DNA of 64,000 bases, taken from contig NZ_VOBA01000001.1 in the NCBI RefSeq assembly GCF_008369165.1, positions 2,101,630 through 2,165,629 on the forward strand. Direction: 5' to 3'. Below the pieces are notes generated by a model that saw only the letters and a program-made list of their open reading frames with translations, did no database searches and had not been told where the DNA came from. The stretch is from Dietzia sp. ANT_WB102. Lineage in GTDB: Bacteria; Actinomycetota; Actinomycetes; Mycobacteriales; Mycobacteriaceae. Below, one piece after another: positions 35,689 to 44,684 of the stretch; positions within the stretch are counted from its first letter, which is position 1, and each line of letters begins with the position of its first letter. The position numbers and the translations under genes are program-made.

Positions 35689-37781
35689 CGGTCCCGGAAC
35701 CCCGCGTGCAGCGCCGCAGTCCGTTCCTGGTGGTCGACCGATTCAGCCCAATCCTCCGGACTGGGCATGCGTGTCCAGGTCGCATCCGGCTGCAGGTGGA
35801 AGCTGCGCGTCTTCGGATCGAGTGCGGAGTCGAAGATGCGGTGGATCTGTGCCTTGAGCCGCGGGTCGGTGACCGTGACCATCACTTCGACGCGTCTGTC
35901 CAGATTGCGGTGCATCATGTCCGCGCTGCCGATCAGGGCCTCGTCGGCACCCCGGAAGTGCAATATCCGGGAGTGCTCGAGGAACCGGCCGAGGATCGAG
36001 CGAACGTGGATGTTCTCGCTGAGACCCGGAACTCCCGCGCGGAGGGAGCAGATGCCACGGACCACGATGTCCACTGGTACCCCGGCTTGGGAGGCGCGAT
36101 ACAGCGCGTCGATGACCTGCTCATCGACCAACGCGTTCGCCTTGATCCGGATGCCCGCCTCCTGGCCCTCGGCGGCCAGGTCGATCTCGCGATCGATCCG
36201 CTCGATGATCCCGGACCGAATACCCTCCGGTGCCACCAGCAGGCGCCGGTACTTGCTGACGTTCGAGAACCCGGTCAGGTGATTGAACAGGTCCGTCAGG
36301 TCCGACGCGACGTCCTCGTCGGCGGTGAACAGACCGACGTCCTCGTACAACCGCGCCGTCTTGGGGTTGTAGTTCCCCGTGCCGATGTGGGCGTAGCGCT
36401 GGAGCCGATCGCCCTCGTCACGCACAACCAGGCACGTCTTGCAGTGGGTCTTCAGTCCGAGGAGTCCGTATACGACATGGACCCCGGCCTGCTCCAGTTC
36501 GCGAGCCCACCGGATGTTGTTCTGCTCGTCGAATCGGGCTTTGATCTCCACCAGCGCGACCACCTGTTTGCCCGCCGCCGCCGCGTCGACAAGTGCGTTG
36601 ACGATGGGGGAGTCGCCGGACGTCCGGTACAGGGTCTGCTTGATAGCCAGAACGTTCTCGTCTGCTGCGGCCTGCTCGATGAACCGCTGCACCGTCGTGG
36701 CGAACGACTCGTAAGGGTGCTCGACGAGGACGTCCCCCTCCTGGAGGGAGGCGAAGATGTTTCGGGCCGTCTCCCGCTCGCCGAACGCCGACGGGGTGGC
36801 GGGAACCATGGGCGGGTCCTTGAGGTCCGGCAGGTCCAGTCCGTGGATCTGCCACAGCCCGGTGAGGTCGAGCAGCCCCGAGAACGTGATGACGTCGGCG
36901 GAATCCACATCGAGCTCGCGCTGAAGGATCCGCAGCATCCGCGGGGTCGTGTCCTCCGCGATCTCCAGTCGCACGGCCGAGCCGAAGCGGCGGCGCGCAA
37001 GCTCGCGCTCCAGCGCCTGGAGCAGGTCTTCGTCGCGGTCCTCCTCGACCTCCATGTCCGCGTTGCGGGTCACCCGGAAGACGTGATGCTCGACGACCTC
37101 CATTCCCTGGAACAACTCGTGTAGGTGCGCGGCAATGATGTCCTCGGCGGGTACGAAGACGTAGTCGTCCGGGCCACCACGGTCCACCCGCACGAAGCGC
37201 GGAACGTTATTCGGGATCTTGACGCGGGCGAAGTGCTCCTGGCCGGAATCGAGGTCGCGGATCATCACCGCGAGGTTCAGGCTCAGCCCGGAGATGTACG
37301 GGAACGGGTGCGCCGGATCGACGGCCAGGGGAGTGAGGACGGGGAAGATTGAATTCCGGAACAACTCCGCAAGTGTGAAACGTTCGTCAGCAGTGAGTTC
37401 GCTCCAAGGCAGGATCCGTATTCCATTGGCTTCCAGCTCGGGCCGGATCTCGTCCTGGAACAACCGCGTCTGCTGGTCGCACAGTTCCCGGGTCCGCACG
37501 CTGATGTGGCCGAGCTGTTCGGCCGGTGTCTGGCCGTCGGCGGAACGCACCGACAATCCCGTCTTGTCGCGACGCTGGAGCCCGGCGACCCGGACCATGT
37601 AGAACTCGTCGAGGTTCGATGCGAATATCGCGAGGAACTTGGCCCGCTCCAGCAGTGGCAGACCCTTCTCCCCGGCTAGGGCGAGGACCCGGGCGTTGAA
37701 GTCGAGCCAGCTCAGTTCACGGTTCAGGTAGCGGTCGCGAGGCCGTGGCAATCCCTGGACGACATTCGGTTCGGCGGTCAC
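35685..37781 (-). CDS. ppk: Polyphosphate kinase 1
   Basis: 698 residues. Makes polyphosphate from ATP through a phosphohistidine. Seen: [17 protein letters not shown] at the N-terminus, [17 protein letters not shown]-type catalytic region [12 protein letters not shown] with the phosphorylated His, and a second site [18 protein letters not shown]. Full length. GTG start overlaps the fbiD stop by 4 bases and its stop overlaps the mutT1 ATG, so the three are translated as a coupled set, as in M. tuberculosis (Rv2983-Rv2984-Rv2985). Confidence 0.97.
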   Translation of the reverse strand: MTAEPNVVQGLPRPRDRYLNRELSWLDFNARVLALAGEKGLPLLERAKFLAIFASNLDEFYMVRVAGLQRRDKTGLSVRSADGQTPAEQLGHISVRTRELCDQQTRLFQDEIRPELEANGIRILPWSELTADERFTLAELFRNSIFPVLTPLAVDPAHPFPYISGLSLNLAVMIRDLDSGQEHFARVKIPNNVPRFVRVDRGGPDDYVFVPAEDIIAAHLHELFQGMEVVEHHVFRVTRNADMEVEEDRDEDLLQALERELARRRFGSAVRLEIAEDTTPRMLRILQRELDVDSADVITFSGLLDLTGLWQIHGLDLPDLKDPPMVPATPSAFGERETARNIFASLQEGDVLVEHPYESFATTVQRFIEQAAADENVLAIKQTLYRTSGDSPIVNALVDAAAAGKQVVALVEIKARFDEQNNIRWARELEQAGVHVVYGLLGLKTHCKTCLVVRDEGDRLQRYAHIGTGNYNPKTARLYEDVGLFTADEDVASDLTDLFNHLTGFSNVSKYRRLLVAPEGIRSGIIERIDREIDLAAEGQEAGIRIKANALVDEQVIDALYRASQAGVPVDIVVRGICSLRAGVPGLSENIHVRSILGRFLEHSRILHFRGADEALIGSADMMHRNLDRRVEVMVTVTDPRLKAQIHRIFDSALDPKTRSFHLQPDATWTRMPSPEDWAESVDHQERTAALHAGFRDR

Positions 37782-38497
37782 GGGACCATTGTGGCCGATA
37801 CCCCGTTGGCGCGCACGAGGAGACGGACGGAAGGGTCCCTGAGGGCCCCGGCGGTGGCGGGACCGACACTCCGTCCGGGCAAGGCCGCGAGGTCGCCGGG
37901 GACGTCGACGTCCCGTGCAGCCGCGTCCAGGTCGCCCTTCACTGCGATCGGTACCGCCCCGCCCTCGACGCGGTACCGCGCCGCCGAGTCGAGGCCGAAC
38001 CGGCAGACGCGGGTGGCGGGTGCGCCGGTCCAGAACGCCATGGTGGTCCCGGCCCCGCGGTGATCGGTGACCGTCGCGTGCGGGTGCCGGCTGGCGACGT
38101 CCAGGATCCGTGAGAGGTGTTCCGGGCGCAGCTCCGGCAGATCCGCGGTGACCACACCGGCTGGGCCTGTGACGTCGCCCAGCGCGCGGTCCAGAGCGAA
38201 ATTGAGCGGGTCGCCGTGCGGGCTGTCAGAGTCGGCGGGCTCGTCGACGAACTCCGCCCCTGTCCGGAGTGCAAGGTCCTCGACACGCGGATCCGCTGAG
38301 ACCACCCGGACCCGCACGACCCCGGGGGTGTCGCGACAGGCTCGCAGCACGTCGGCGGCCATCGCCACCACGAGTGCGCGCCGCGCGTCCCCGGTGAGTG
38401 CAGGGACCAATCGGCTCTTGGCGCGGTCGAGCGACTTGACGGGGACAACGATCGTCCACCCGCCAACCGCCGCCTCGCTGACCCCCGCAGTGCTCAT
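37778..38497 (-). CDS. fbiD: Phosphoenolpyruvate guanylyltransferase for coenzyme F420
   Basis: 239 residues, CofC/FbiD family nucleotidyltransferase. N-terminal [16 protein letters not shown], then [27 protein letters not shown] and the late [10 protein letters not shown] pattern. FbiD transfers GMP to phosphoenolpyruvate to make EPPG for F420 in mycobacteria. It implies that this organism makes F420. ATG 38497 was chosen because CAGGAT lies 8 bases upstream on the minus strand; longer forms are unsupported. First gene of the operon with ppk and mutT1; divergent from gpsA. Confidence 0.88.
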   Translation of the reverse strand: MSTAGVSEAAVGGWTIVVPVKSLDRAKSRLVPALTGDARRALVVAMAADVLRACRDTPGVVRVRVVSADPRVEDLALRTGAEFVDEPADSDSPHGDPLNFALDRALGDVTGPAGVVTADLPELRPEHLSRILDVASRHPHATVTDHRGAGTTMAFWTGAPATRVCRFGLDSAARYRVEGGAVPIAVKGDLDAAARDVDVPGDLAALPGRSVGPATAGALRDPSVRLLVRANGVSATMVP

Positions 38498-38606
38498 CGA
38501 CCGCCATCCTGCCAGCCGGACCTCGCGAGCGCCCGCCGCCGGGTAGCGTTTGTCCACGATCCGCCTCCGGTGGCGGTCAGGGGCAGGACTAGCTCGGGAG
38601 GCGATG

Positions 38607-39605
38607 ATGGCGCGGATCGCGGTGATGGGTGCGGGTTCGTGGGGGACCGCTGTTGGCAAGGTTCTCGCGGACGCCGGATCCGAGGTCGTGATGTGGGCGC
38701 GCCGTGACGAGGTGGCAGCAAGCATCAACGAGGCGCACTGCAACTCCAAGTACCTCCCTGACATCGTCCTCCCGGCGACGATCACAGCCTCGACCGACCC
38801 CGGACGGGTCCTGGCCGGCGCAGAGGAGGTAGTCCTGGCGGTCCCGTCCCAGAGTCTGCGAAGCAACCTCGAGACCTGGGTCGACCTCCTCGAGCCGCAG
38901 GCCGGGATGATCTCGCTGGCGAAGGGGATCGAAACCGGGACGTTGCTGCGGATCAGCGAGGTCGTCGCCGAGGTCACGGGACTCGACGAACGCCGGATCG
39001 CGGCGCTGTCAGGTCCCAACCTGGCGAGGGAGATCGCCGAGGGGCAGCCGGCGGCGACAGTGATCGCCTGCACTGACGACGAGCGCGCCGCCCGGCTCCA
39101 GGACGCGTTCTCGACCCCCTACTTCCGCCCCTATACCAACACCGACGTCGTGGGCTGCGAGATCGGCGGCGCCACCAAGAACGTCATCGCCCTCGTGTGC
39201 GGAATCGCGACCGGGATGGGGCTGGGAGACAACACCATGGCGACCCTCGTCACCCGGGGACTGGCGGAGACCACCAGGCTCGGGGTGGCACTCGGGGCAC
39301 ACCAGATGACCTTCGCAGGGCTGGCGGGGCTCGGAGACCTCGTTGCCACGTGCACCTCACCGCTGTCGCGCAATCGCACGTTCGGCGAGCGGCTGGGCAG
39401 GGGGGAGACCCTCGAGCAGGCCCAGCAGGCCACCAACGGCCAAGTGGCGGAGGGGGTCAAGTCTTGTACATCGATTCGCGAACTCTCCCGCCGGGTAGGG
39501 GTGGAGATGCCGCTGACCGAAGCTATCCACGAGATATGTCACGAGGGGGGTGACGCCGTCGAGGTGGCGGTGCGCCTCATGAGGCGAAGCACCAAGCCCG
39601 AGTAG
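38607..39605 (+). CDS. gpsA: Glycerol-3-phosphate dehydrogenase [NAD(P)+]
   Basis: 332 residues. Reduces dihydroxyacetone phosphate to sn-glycerol 3-phosphate for phospholipids. Seen: [48 protein letters not shown] and the catalytic-lysine region [25 protein letters not shown] near the C-terminus. Two ATG codons are adjacent; the second (38607) is better spaced from GGGAGG (38596-38601). ddl follows after 10 bases. Confidence 0.97.
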   Translation: MARIAVMGAGSWGTAVGKVLADAGSEVVMWARRDEVAASINEAHCNSKYLPDIVLPATITASTDPGRVLAGAEEVVLAVPSQSLRSNLETWVDLLEPQAGMISLAKGIETGTLLRISEVVAEVTGLDERRIAALSGPNLAREIAEGQPAATVIACTDDERAARLQDAFSTPYFRPYTNTDVVGCEIGGATKNVIALVCGIATGMGLGDNTMATLVTRGLAETTRLGVALGAHQMTFAGLAGLGDLVATCTSPLSRNRTFGERLGRGETLEQAQQATNGQVAEGVKSCTSIRELSRRVGVEMPLTEAIHEICHEGGDAVEVAVRLMRRSTKPE

Positions 39606-39608
39606 CCT
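39603..39608 (+). promoter_or_regulatory. ddl -10 box, leaderless start
   Basis: TAGCCT, overlapping the gpsA stop codon, then 7 bases and GTG 39616, with no ribosome-binding site. Confidence 0.5.
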
Positions 39609-39615
39609 CGGCCGG

Positions 39616-40722
39616 GTGAATCGCATCACCGTTGCCGTCCTCTACGGCGGTCGCAGCACCGAACACTCCGTGAGCTGCGTATCCGCCGGTGCCGTCATGG
39701 CGCATCTCGACCGGTCCGTCTACGAGGTGATTCCTGTCGGGATCACCGCATCCGGGACGTGGACGCTCGGTCCGGACGATGTGTCGGACCTGCAGATCGT
39801 CAACCGCAGTATGCCGGTCGTCGACCCTCATCGCCCTCGTGTCGCGTTGGGATTGTCGACCGATGATCGGGGCGTGCTCCGCTTCGTCGATGGCGATTCG
39901 GCCGGTGAGGAGATCGCTCGCGTCGACGTCGTGTTCCCGGTCATGCACGGCACCCATGCCGAGGACGGGACGATCCAGGGCCTTCTCGAGCTCTCCGGTG
40001 TCCCTTACGTCGGACCGGGCGTCTTTGCCAGTGCCGCCGGTATGGACAAGGAGTTCACCAAGGTCGTCCTCGGTGCGGCGGGTCTACCTATCGGCCAACA
40101 GGTCGTCCTCCGGCCGGGCACGGAGACTCTCACGGCGGCGGACCGCGAACGGCTGGGCCTGCCGTTGTTCGTCAAGCCGGCACGTGGTGGCTCCTCTATC
40201 GGGATCACCAAGGTTTCACGGGCGGAGGAACTCGATGCCGCGATCGCCGAGGCCCGTCGATTTGACGACAAGGTGATCGTCGAGTCCGCGATCGTCGGCC
40301 GGGAGGTCGAGTGCGGGGTGCTCGAGTACCCCGACGGCAGGGTCGAGGCGAGTCAGCCCGCCGAGTTGCACATCCCCGGCGAGCCCACTGGCGTGGAGGG
40401 CGAGACGGAGGGCGTCGCGTTCTACGACTTCGACACCAAGTACCTCGACGACGTGACGACGTTCGATCTACCCGCCGATCTCCCCGGCGCGGAGTCCGAC
40501 CGACTGCGCGAGATGGCGGTGGACGCGTTCCACGCTCTGGATGCGCGGGGATTGAGCCGGGTGGACTTTTTCGTGACCGCCGACGGCCCGGTGATCAACG
40601 AGGTGAACACCATGCCGGGGTTTACCCCGATCTCGATGTACCCGCAGATGTGGGCGGCGAGCGGAGTTGACTATCCGACTCTGCTCGACACTCTCCTGAG
40701 GACCGCGCTGGTCCGCGACTGA
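39616..40722 (+). CDS. ddl: D-alanine--D-alanine ligase
   Basis: 368 residues, ATP-grasp enzyme that makes the D-Ala-D-Ala end of peptidoglycan precursors. Seen: VLYGGRSTEHSVSCVSAGAV, FPVMHGTHAEDGTIQGLLEL, the ATP loop FVKPARGGSSIGI, and EVNTMPGFTPISMYP at the C-terminus with the Tyr/Asn metal site. GTG start. The order gpsA-ddl is conserved with M. tuberculosis (Rv2982c-Rv2981c). The target of D-cycloserine in related organisms. Confidence 0.97.
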   Translation: MNRITVAVLYGGRSTEHSVSCVSAGAVMAHLDRSVYEVIPVGITASGTWTLGPDDVSDLQIVNRSMPVVDPHRPRVALGLSTDDRGVLRFVDGDSAGEEIARVDVVFPVMHGTHAEDGTIQGLLELSGVPYVGPGVFASAAGMDKEFTKVVLGAAGLPIGQQVVLRPGTETLTAADRERLGLPLFVKPARGGSSIGITKVSRAEELDAAIAEARRFDDKVIVESAIVGREVECGVLEYPDGRVEASQPAELHIPGEPTGVEGETEGVAFYDFDTKYLDDVTTFDLPADLPGAESDRLREMAVDAFHALDARGLSRVDFFVTADGPVINEVNTMPGFTPISMYPQMWAASGVDYPTLLDTLLRTALVRD

Positions 40723-40744
40723 GGCGGCTGGGCCCTGGTCGCGC

Positions 40745-41365
40745 TCAGCGGATCGGCGCCGGGGCCGGCTCGACGGCCTCGAGGGTCTCGGACAAGGCGT
40801 CCGATAGGTCCTGGATTGGCCCGGTGCCGCTGTCCTCCGGCAACGTCACCGCGACGAACTGCGGTCGGTCGACGGCAACCCAGGTCGATGCGGTGACCGC
40901 AGGGTCCGGATCCGGCTCGTTGAACCACTGGACGCGGTTAACCTCCTGCAGCGCCACCCCCACCGTGAAGCTCGGCGGTGCTGGCAGCCCACAGCGGACG
41001 ATCACCGGTTCGGCGTTGGGCATCCGGTACGCTGCCGTGCCCTCCGGTGCCGGCTCGGCGAGAGCGACTCGAACGGCGTCCCCGAGAGCCTCTGGTAGTG
41101 CCGCTACCAGCGCGGCACACTCCTCGGACCCGGCCCCGGGCGAGGGGATCGGTACCACGGCCACCGGTTCGCTCACTGCCGCCTCCGTGACCTGGTCACC
41201 CACGGAGCGCACCATGACCAAAACCACGGCGAGCAGGACGAGTGGGATGACGACCGCCAGCACCACGACGATGGTCGACACCGGTACCGCCCGCTCCGTG
41301 GAGTCAGCGGTGTCGCGTGGGCCGGCGTCATACCGGTTTCCGGGGTCCGAATCCGTCGTAGCCAC
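40745..41365 (-). CDS. DUF3515 membrane-anchored protein
   Basis: 206 residues. One membrane helix near residues 30-52 (STIVVVLAVVIPLVLLAVVLVM) after a short cytoplasmic segment, then an extracytoplasmic domain with conserved cysteines (SEECAALVAALPEAL and VRCGLPAPP) typical of DUF3515. It lies convergent with ddl and divergent from thiL, like M. tuberculosis Rv2980. Function unknown. GTG start with GGGAGGAAGGA just upstream on the minus strand. Confidence 0.85.
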   Translation of the reverse strand: MATTDSDPGNRYDAGPRDTADSTERAVPVSTIVVVLAVVIPLVLLAVVLVMVRSVGDQVTEAAVSEPVAVVPIPSPGAGSEECAALVAALPEALGDAVRVALAEPAPEGTAAYRMPNAEPVIVRCGLPAPPSFTVGVALQEVNRVQWFNEPDPDPAVTASTWVAVDRPQFVAVTLPEDSGTGPIQDLSDALSETLEAVEPAPAPIR

Positions 41366-41488
41366 GTCGTGCCGTCCTTCCTCCCGAGGGCAGCCCCCGT
41401 CGGGAGCGGCCGCTAACCTGACGGCAACGCTACAGACCCGCGTCGGAGCACTCGGTGACTAGACACCGCGGGAAGAAAGGGTGGCCCC

Positions 41489-42481
41489 GTGACCGACCGT
41501 GCCCTAACCGTCGCAGAGGCGGGCGAAGCTGCGGTGCTGGCCGTCCTGAGCGGTGCGGACGTACCCGCTGTGGGCGGAACCGGCGTGGAGGACCCGGTCG
41601 GGAACGGGGACGATGCGGCGGTCCTGGGACCCGCCGCCGCCACCGTGGTCACCACCGACATGCTCGTCGAGGGCACCCACTTTCGGCTAGACCTCACCAG
41701 CTGGGGCGACGTGGGCAGGCGGGCCGTGGCGCAGAACGTCTCCGACGTCCTGGCGATGGGGGCCGAGTGTTCACGTGTACTGGTCGCCCTCGCGGTGCCT
41801 GCCGGGACGACGATGGGTCAGATCGAGGATTTGGCGGCCGGGGTCCACGAGGAGGCCATGCGATCAGGAGCCGTTGTCGTGGGCGGGGATCTCACCAGAG
41901 CTGAGATCCTCGTCCTCAGCGTCACGGCGATAGGCACCCTCCCGGATGGTGCGGACCCCCTTCGGATCGACGGAGCGAACCCGGGGGACACAGTCGCCCT
42001 CACCGGAGCGCCCGGTCGCTCGGCCGCCGGTCTCGCGCTCCTCCGGGCCGGGCATCCCGACGGTCCGCTCCAGCAGTCGCACCGGGTGCCCGTGCCTCCG
42101 GTAGGTTCCGGCACCGCAGCGCGGGTGGCCGGCGCGCGGTCCCTCACCGACGTGAGTGACGGCCTGCTCCGCGACTTGTCTGGGCTCGCGCGGGCCTCGG
42201 GGGTGACGGCAGACCTCGTCACCGGTTGGCTGCCCGTCGACCCGCTCCTGAGTGACGCAGCCAGCATTCTCGGCGTGGTAGATACCGGGGAGCAGATCCT
42301 GGACTGGGTCCTCGACGGCGGCGAGGACCACGGCCTGCTCGGAACATTCCCTCCCGGCGTCACGATCCCGCCTGAGTTCACAGTGATCGGCAGCATGCGG
42401 TCCGGGGAACCCGGAAGGGTCACCCTCGATGGCGAGCCCCGCACACCGGGAGGCTGGGACTCGGCTCGGGGCGCCAACTAG
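41489..42481 (+). CDS. thiL: Thiamine-monophosphate kinase
   Basis: 330 residues. Converts thiamine phosphate to thiamine diphosphate, the cofactor of IlvB among others. Seen: GNGDDAAVLGP, TTDMLVEGTHFRLD, GRRAVAQNVSDVLAMGA and VVGGDLTRAEI, the standard ThiL metal and ATP motifs, then SLTDVSDGLLRDL. GTG start with GAAAGG 8 bases upstream. No TPP riboswitch was seen upstream. Confidence 0.96.
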   Translation: MTDRALTVAEAGEAAVLAVLSGADVPAVGGTGVEDPVGNGDDAAVLGPAAATVVTTDMLVEGTHFRLDLTSWGDVGRRAVAQNVSDVLAMGAECSRVLVALAVPAGTTMGQIEDLAAGVHEEAMRSGAVVVGGDLTRAEILVLSVTAIGTLPDGADPLRIDGANPGDTVALTGAPGRSAAGLALLRAGHPDGPLQQSHRVPVPPVGSGTAARVAGARSLTDVSDGLLRDLSGLARASGVTADLVTGWLPVDPLLSDAASILGVVDTGEQILDWVLDGGEDHGLLGTFPPGVTIPPEFTVIGSMRSGEPGRVTLDGEPRTPGGWDSARGAN

Positions 42482-42484
42482 GGT
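42479..42484 (+). promoter_or_regulatory. -10 box before the gamma-CA-like gene
   Basis: TAGGGT overlapping the thiL stop, 6 bases before ATG 42491. A GAGGG in the spacer could also act as a ribosome-binding site on a readthrough transcript. Confidence 0.35.
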
Positions 42485-42490
42485 GAGGGC

Positions 42491-43012
42491 ATGGCTGTCT
42501 ATGCACTGGGAGACCTCGAGCCCGACATCGCACCTGATGCCTGGGTGCACCCCGACGCGGTGGTCATCGGCCGAGTGAGTCTCGGTGCCGGAGTCTCGGT
42601 GTGGCCCACCGCGGTCCTGCGCGGCGACTATGGCCGCATCGAGATCGGTGCCATGACCAACATCCAAGACGGAACGATCATCCACTGCACGGCCACCAAC
42701 CCCACGATCATCGGCGGGTATTGCGTGGTGGGGCATAACGCGCACATCGAAGGAGCGACGATCGGCGACGGTGCACTCATATCGTCGGGCTCGATCGTTC
42801 TCAACGGCTCCGTGATCGGGGACGGGGCGGTTGTCGCCGCCGGCTGCTTGGTGCCCCCTCGATTCGTGCTTCCCGCCCGTCGGATGGCTTTGGGGACGCC
42901 GGCGAAGATCCGCGAGGGCTACGAGGTAGACCCGGCGATGCTCGACGGCAATGCGCAGATGTACCACGACAACGCGATGCGCTACCGCTCCGAGCTGCGC
43001 CGGCTCGACTGA
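42491..43012 (+). CDS. Gamma carbonic anhydrase-like hexapeptide protein
   Basis: 173 residues, left-handed beta-helix built of hexapeptide repeats (VIGRVSLGAGVSVWP, IEIGAMTNIQDGTI, ATIGDGALISSGSIVL). Zinc-ligand histidines of the gamma-CA family are present in TIIHC and GHNAHIEG. The acid-loop glutamates of the archaeal Cam enzyme are not evident, so carbonic anhydrase activity is uncertain. Between thiL and ung, which are adjacent in M. tuberculosis, with 3 bases to ung; an operon is likely. Confidence 0.85.
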   Translation: MAVYALGDLEPDIAPDAWVHPDAVVIGRVSLGAGVSVWPTAVLRGDYGRIEIGAMTNIQDGTIIHCTATNPTIIGGYCVVGHNAHIEGATIGDGALISSGSIVLNGSVIGDGAVVAAGCLVPPRFVLPARRMALGTPAKIREGYEVDPAMLDGNAQMYHDNAMRYRSELRRLD

Positions 43013-43015
43013 CCG

Positions 43016-43726
43016 GTGACGGACAGACACCTCCCGCCGACTCCTCTGACGGAACTGCTCGACCCCGGCTGGGCACGCGCCCTCGCGCCCGTCGAGGACC
43101 AGATCCACGCGATGGGCGACTTCCTTCGCGCCGAAAACGCAGCGGGGCGCGCCTACCTCCCCGCCGCGGACCGCGTCCTGCGGGCGTTCACCCAGTCCTT
43201 CGACGACGTGCGCGTGCTCATCGTGGGGCAGGACCCATATCCCACCCCCGGCCACCCGGTCGGCCTGAGCTTCGCAGTCGACGGCGACGTCCGGCCGCTT
43301 CCGCGAAGCCTGGTCAACATCTACCGAGAATATGCCGATGACCTGGGCATAGCCGCCCCCGAGCACGGTGACCTGGGGGCTTGGTCCCGCGCAGGGGTTC
43401 TGCTCCTCAACCGGGTGCTGACCGTCGCCCCCGGAAAGCCGGCATCCCACAGACGCAGGGGCTGGGAGCAGGTAACCCAACGAGCGATCGAGGCACTGGT
43501 CGAGCGGGACAGCCCGATGGTGGCGATTCTGTGGGGTCGAGAGGCGCAGTCACTCATTCCGACGCTGGGGACCACGCCTGTGATCGCCTCTCCGCATCCC
43601 TCACCCCTCTCAGCCTCTCGAGGATTCTTCGGCTCACGTCCGTTCAGCAGGGCCAATGAGGAGCTACGACGGCTCGGTGTCGAGCCGGTTGACTGGCGAC
43701 TCCCTGCAGCGCCTTTACAGGTGTAG
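43016..43726 (+). CDS. ung: Uracil-DNA glycosylase
   Basis: 236 residues, family 1 UDG. Catalytic water-activating motif [17 protein letters not shown] (Asp), leucine-loop/His motif [19 protein letters not shown], and [10 protein letters not shown] in the core. Removes uracil from DNA, important in GC-rich genomes with frequent cytosine deamination. GTG start 3 bases after the preceding stop. Confidence 0.97.
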   Translation: MTDRHLPPTPLTELLDPGWARALAPVEDQIHAMGDFLRAENAAGRAYLPAADRVLRAFTQSFDDVRVLIVGQDPYPTPGHPVGLSFAVDGDVRPLPRSLVNIYREYADDLGIAAPEHGDLGAWSRAGVLLLNRVLTVAPGKPASHRRRGWEQVTQRAIEALVERDSPMVAILWGREAQSLIPTLGTTPVIASPHPSPLSASRGFFGSRPFSRANEELRRLGVEPVDWRLPAAPLQV

Positions 43727-43760
43727 CGTGAGCCCTGGCGTCGATCTCGGGGTGCTCACG
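43727..43760. terminator. Weak hairpin between convergent ung and ECH genes
   Basis: CGTGAGC (43727-43733) and GCTCACG (43754-43760) form a 7-bp stem immediately after the ung stop. Long loop and no T-run, so low strength. Confidence 0.3.
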
Positions 43761-43762
43761 GG

Positions 43763-44557
43763 TTAGCCCCGGCCGAACTCGGGTGAACGCTTGGCGACAA
43801 ACGCGTTCACGCCCTCGATGCCGTCCGCTGAGACGGCCAGGCGGGCTATCGAATCTCGTTCGGCATCGAGATGGTCCGACAACGTGGCGTCCTCGGAGGC
43901 GCGCAGCAATGCCTTCGCCGCGGCGAAGGACTCGCGCGGCCCGGCCGCGAGGCGTACCGCGAGGGCGCGGGCGGCATCGCGGACGTCGCCCTCGACGAAC
44001 GTGGTGAGCAGGCCCAACTGATACGCCCGCGCGCCGTCCATCGGTTCATTGCCCAAGATGAACGCGCGCGCCACGGACTGGCCGACCGCGCGCGGCAGGC
44101 GCCACGACATCCCGCCGTCCGGGGACAGTCCGATGCCGGGGTAGGCCGCCAGCAGGCGAGTGTCGGGCCCGCCGATCGAAAAGTCGGCGGCCATAGCCAA
44201 AGAGGCGCCCGCCCCGGCGGCCCACCCGGACACTGCTGCGACGACCGGGACGGTCACCTCGTCCAGCATCCGGACGACCGCGTGCAACCGGTCTGCGAGC
44301 TCGCGCACGTGCTCCGCCCGGTCCTCGGCCGCCGCGAATCCCGGGACGTTACCGCCATTGCAGAAGTTCTTGCCCAGCCCCACCAACAGGACCGCCCCTG
44401 CATCGATATCCCCGGCAAGAAGCGAGCGCAATGCCGATCCTGCCTGGTCGACCGCGTCGGAATCGAGTGAGTTGCCTTTGCCCTCCAACGAGACCGGAAG
44501 GGTGAGGACCCCGTCCGTGAGAGTGACGAGCGGGGTGTCGGCGAAGTGTGAGGTCAT
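43763..44557 (-). CDS. Enoyl-CoA hydratase/isomerase family protein
   Basis: 264 residues, crotonase fold. Oxyanion-hole stretches FCNGGNVPGFA and SGWAAGAGASLAMAAD are present. At the catalytic position the sequence reads PGIGLSPDGGMSWRLPR, with Asp where hydratases have Glu, which resembles PaaG-type isomerases (ring-opening or delta-isomerase) more than a beta-oxidation hydratase. ATG start after GGGAG. It breaks the ung-DAK2 adjacency found in M. tuberculosis. Substrate unknown. Confidence 0.82.
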   Translation of the reverse strand: MTSHFADTPLVTLTDGVLTLPVSLEGKGNSLDSDAVDQAGSALRSLLAGDIDAGAVLLVGLGKNFCNGGNVPGFAAAEDRAEHVRELADRLHAVVRMLDEVTVPVVAAVSGWAAGAGASLAMAADFSIGGPDTRLLAAYPGIGLSPDGGMSWRLPRAVGQSVARAFILGNEPMDGARAYQLGLLTTFVEGDVRDAARALAVRLAAGPRESFAAAKALLRASEDATLSDHLDAERDSIARLAVSADGIEGVNAFVAKRSPEFGRG

Positions 44558-44684
44558 CGTGGTGCTCCCGGGTCATGGCGGCCGGCTCGGCTAGTCGGAC
44601 AGCTGTCGAGTGCTGAGGGTACTAGGCTTGGCCGCGCTGGCCGGGAAGGCGACCGCAGCGGCAAGCGACCTGTGAGGAGGGGTG

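Noticed and set aside
41366-41488. TPP riboswitch before thiL
   Set aside because: No THI-box consensus was found; the gap holds only the DUF3515 start region and a GAAAGG ribosome-binding site.
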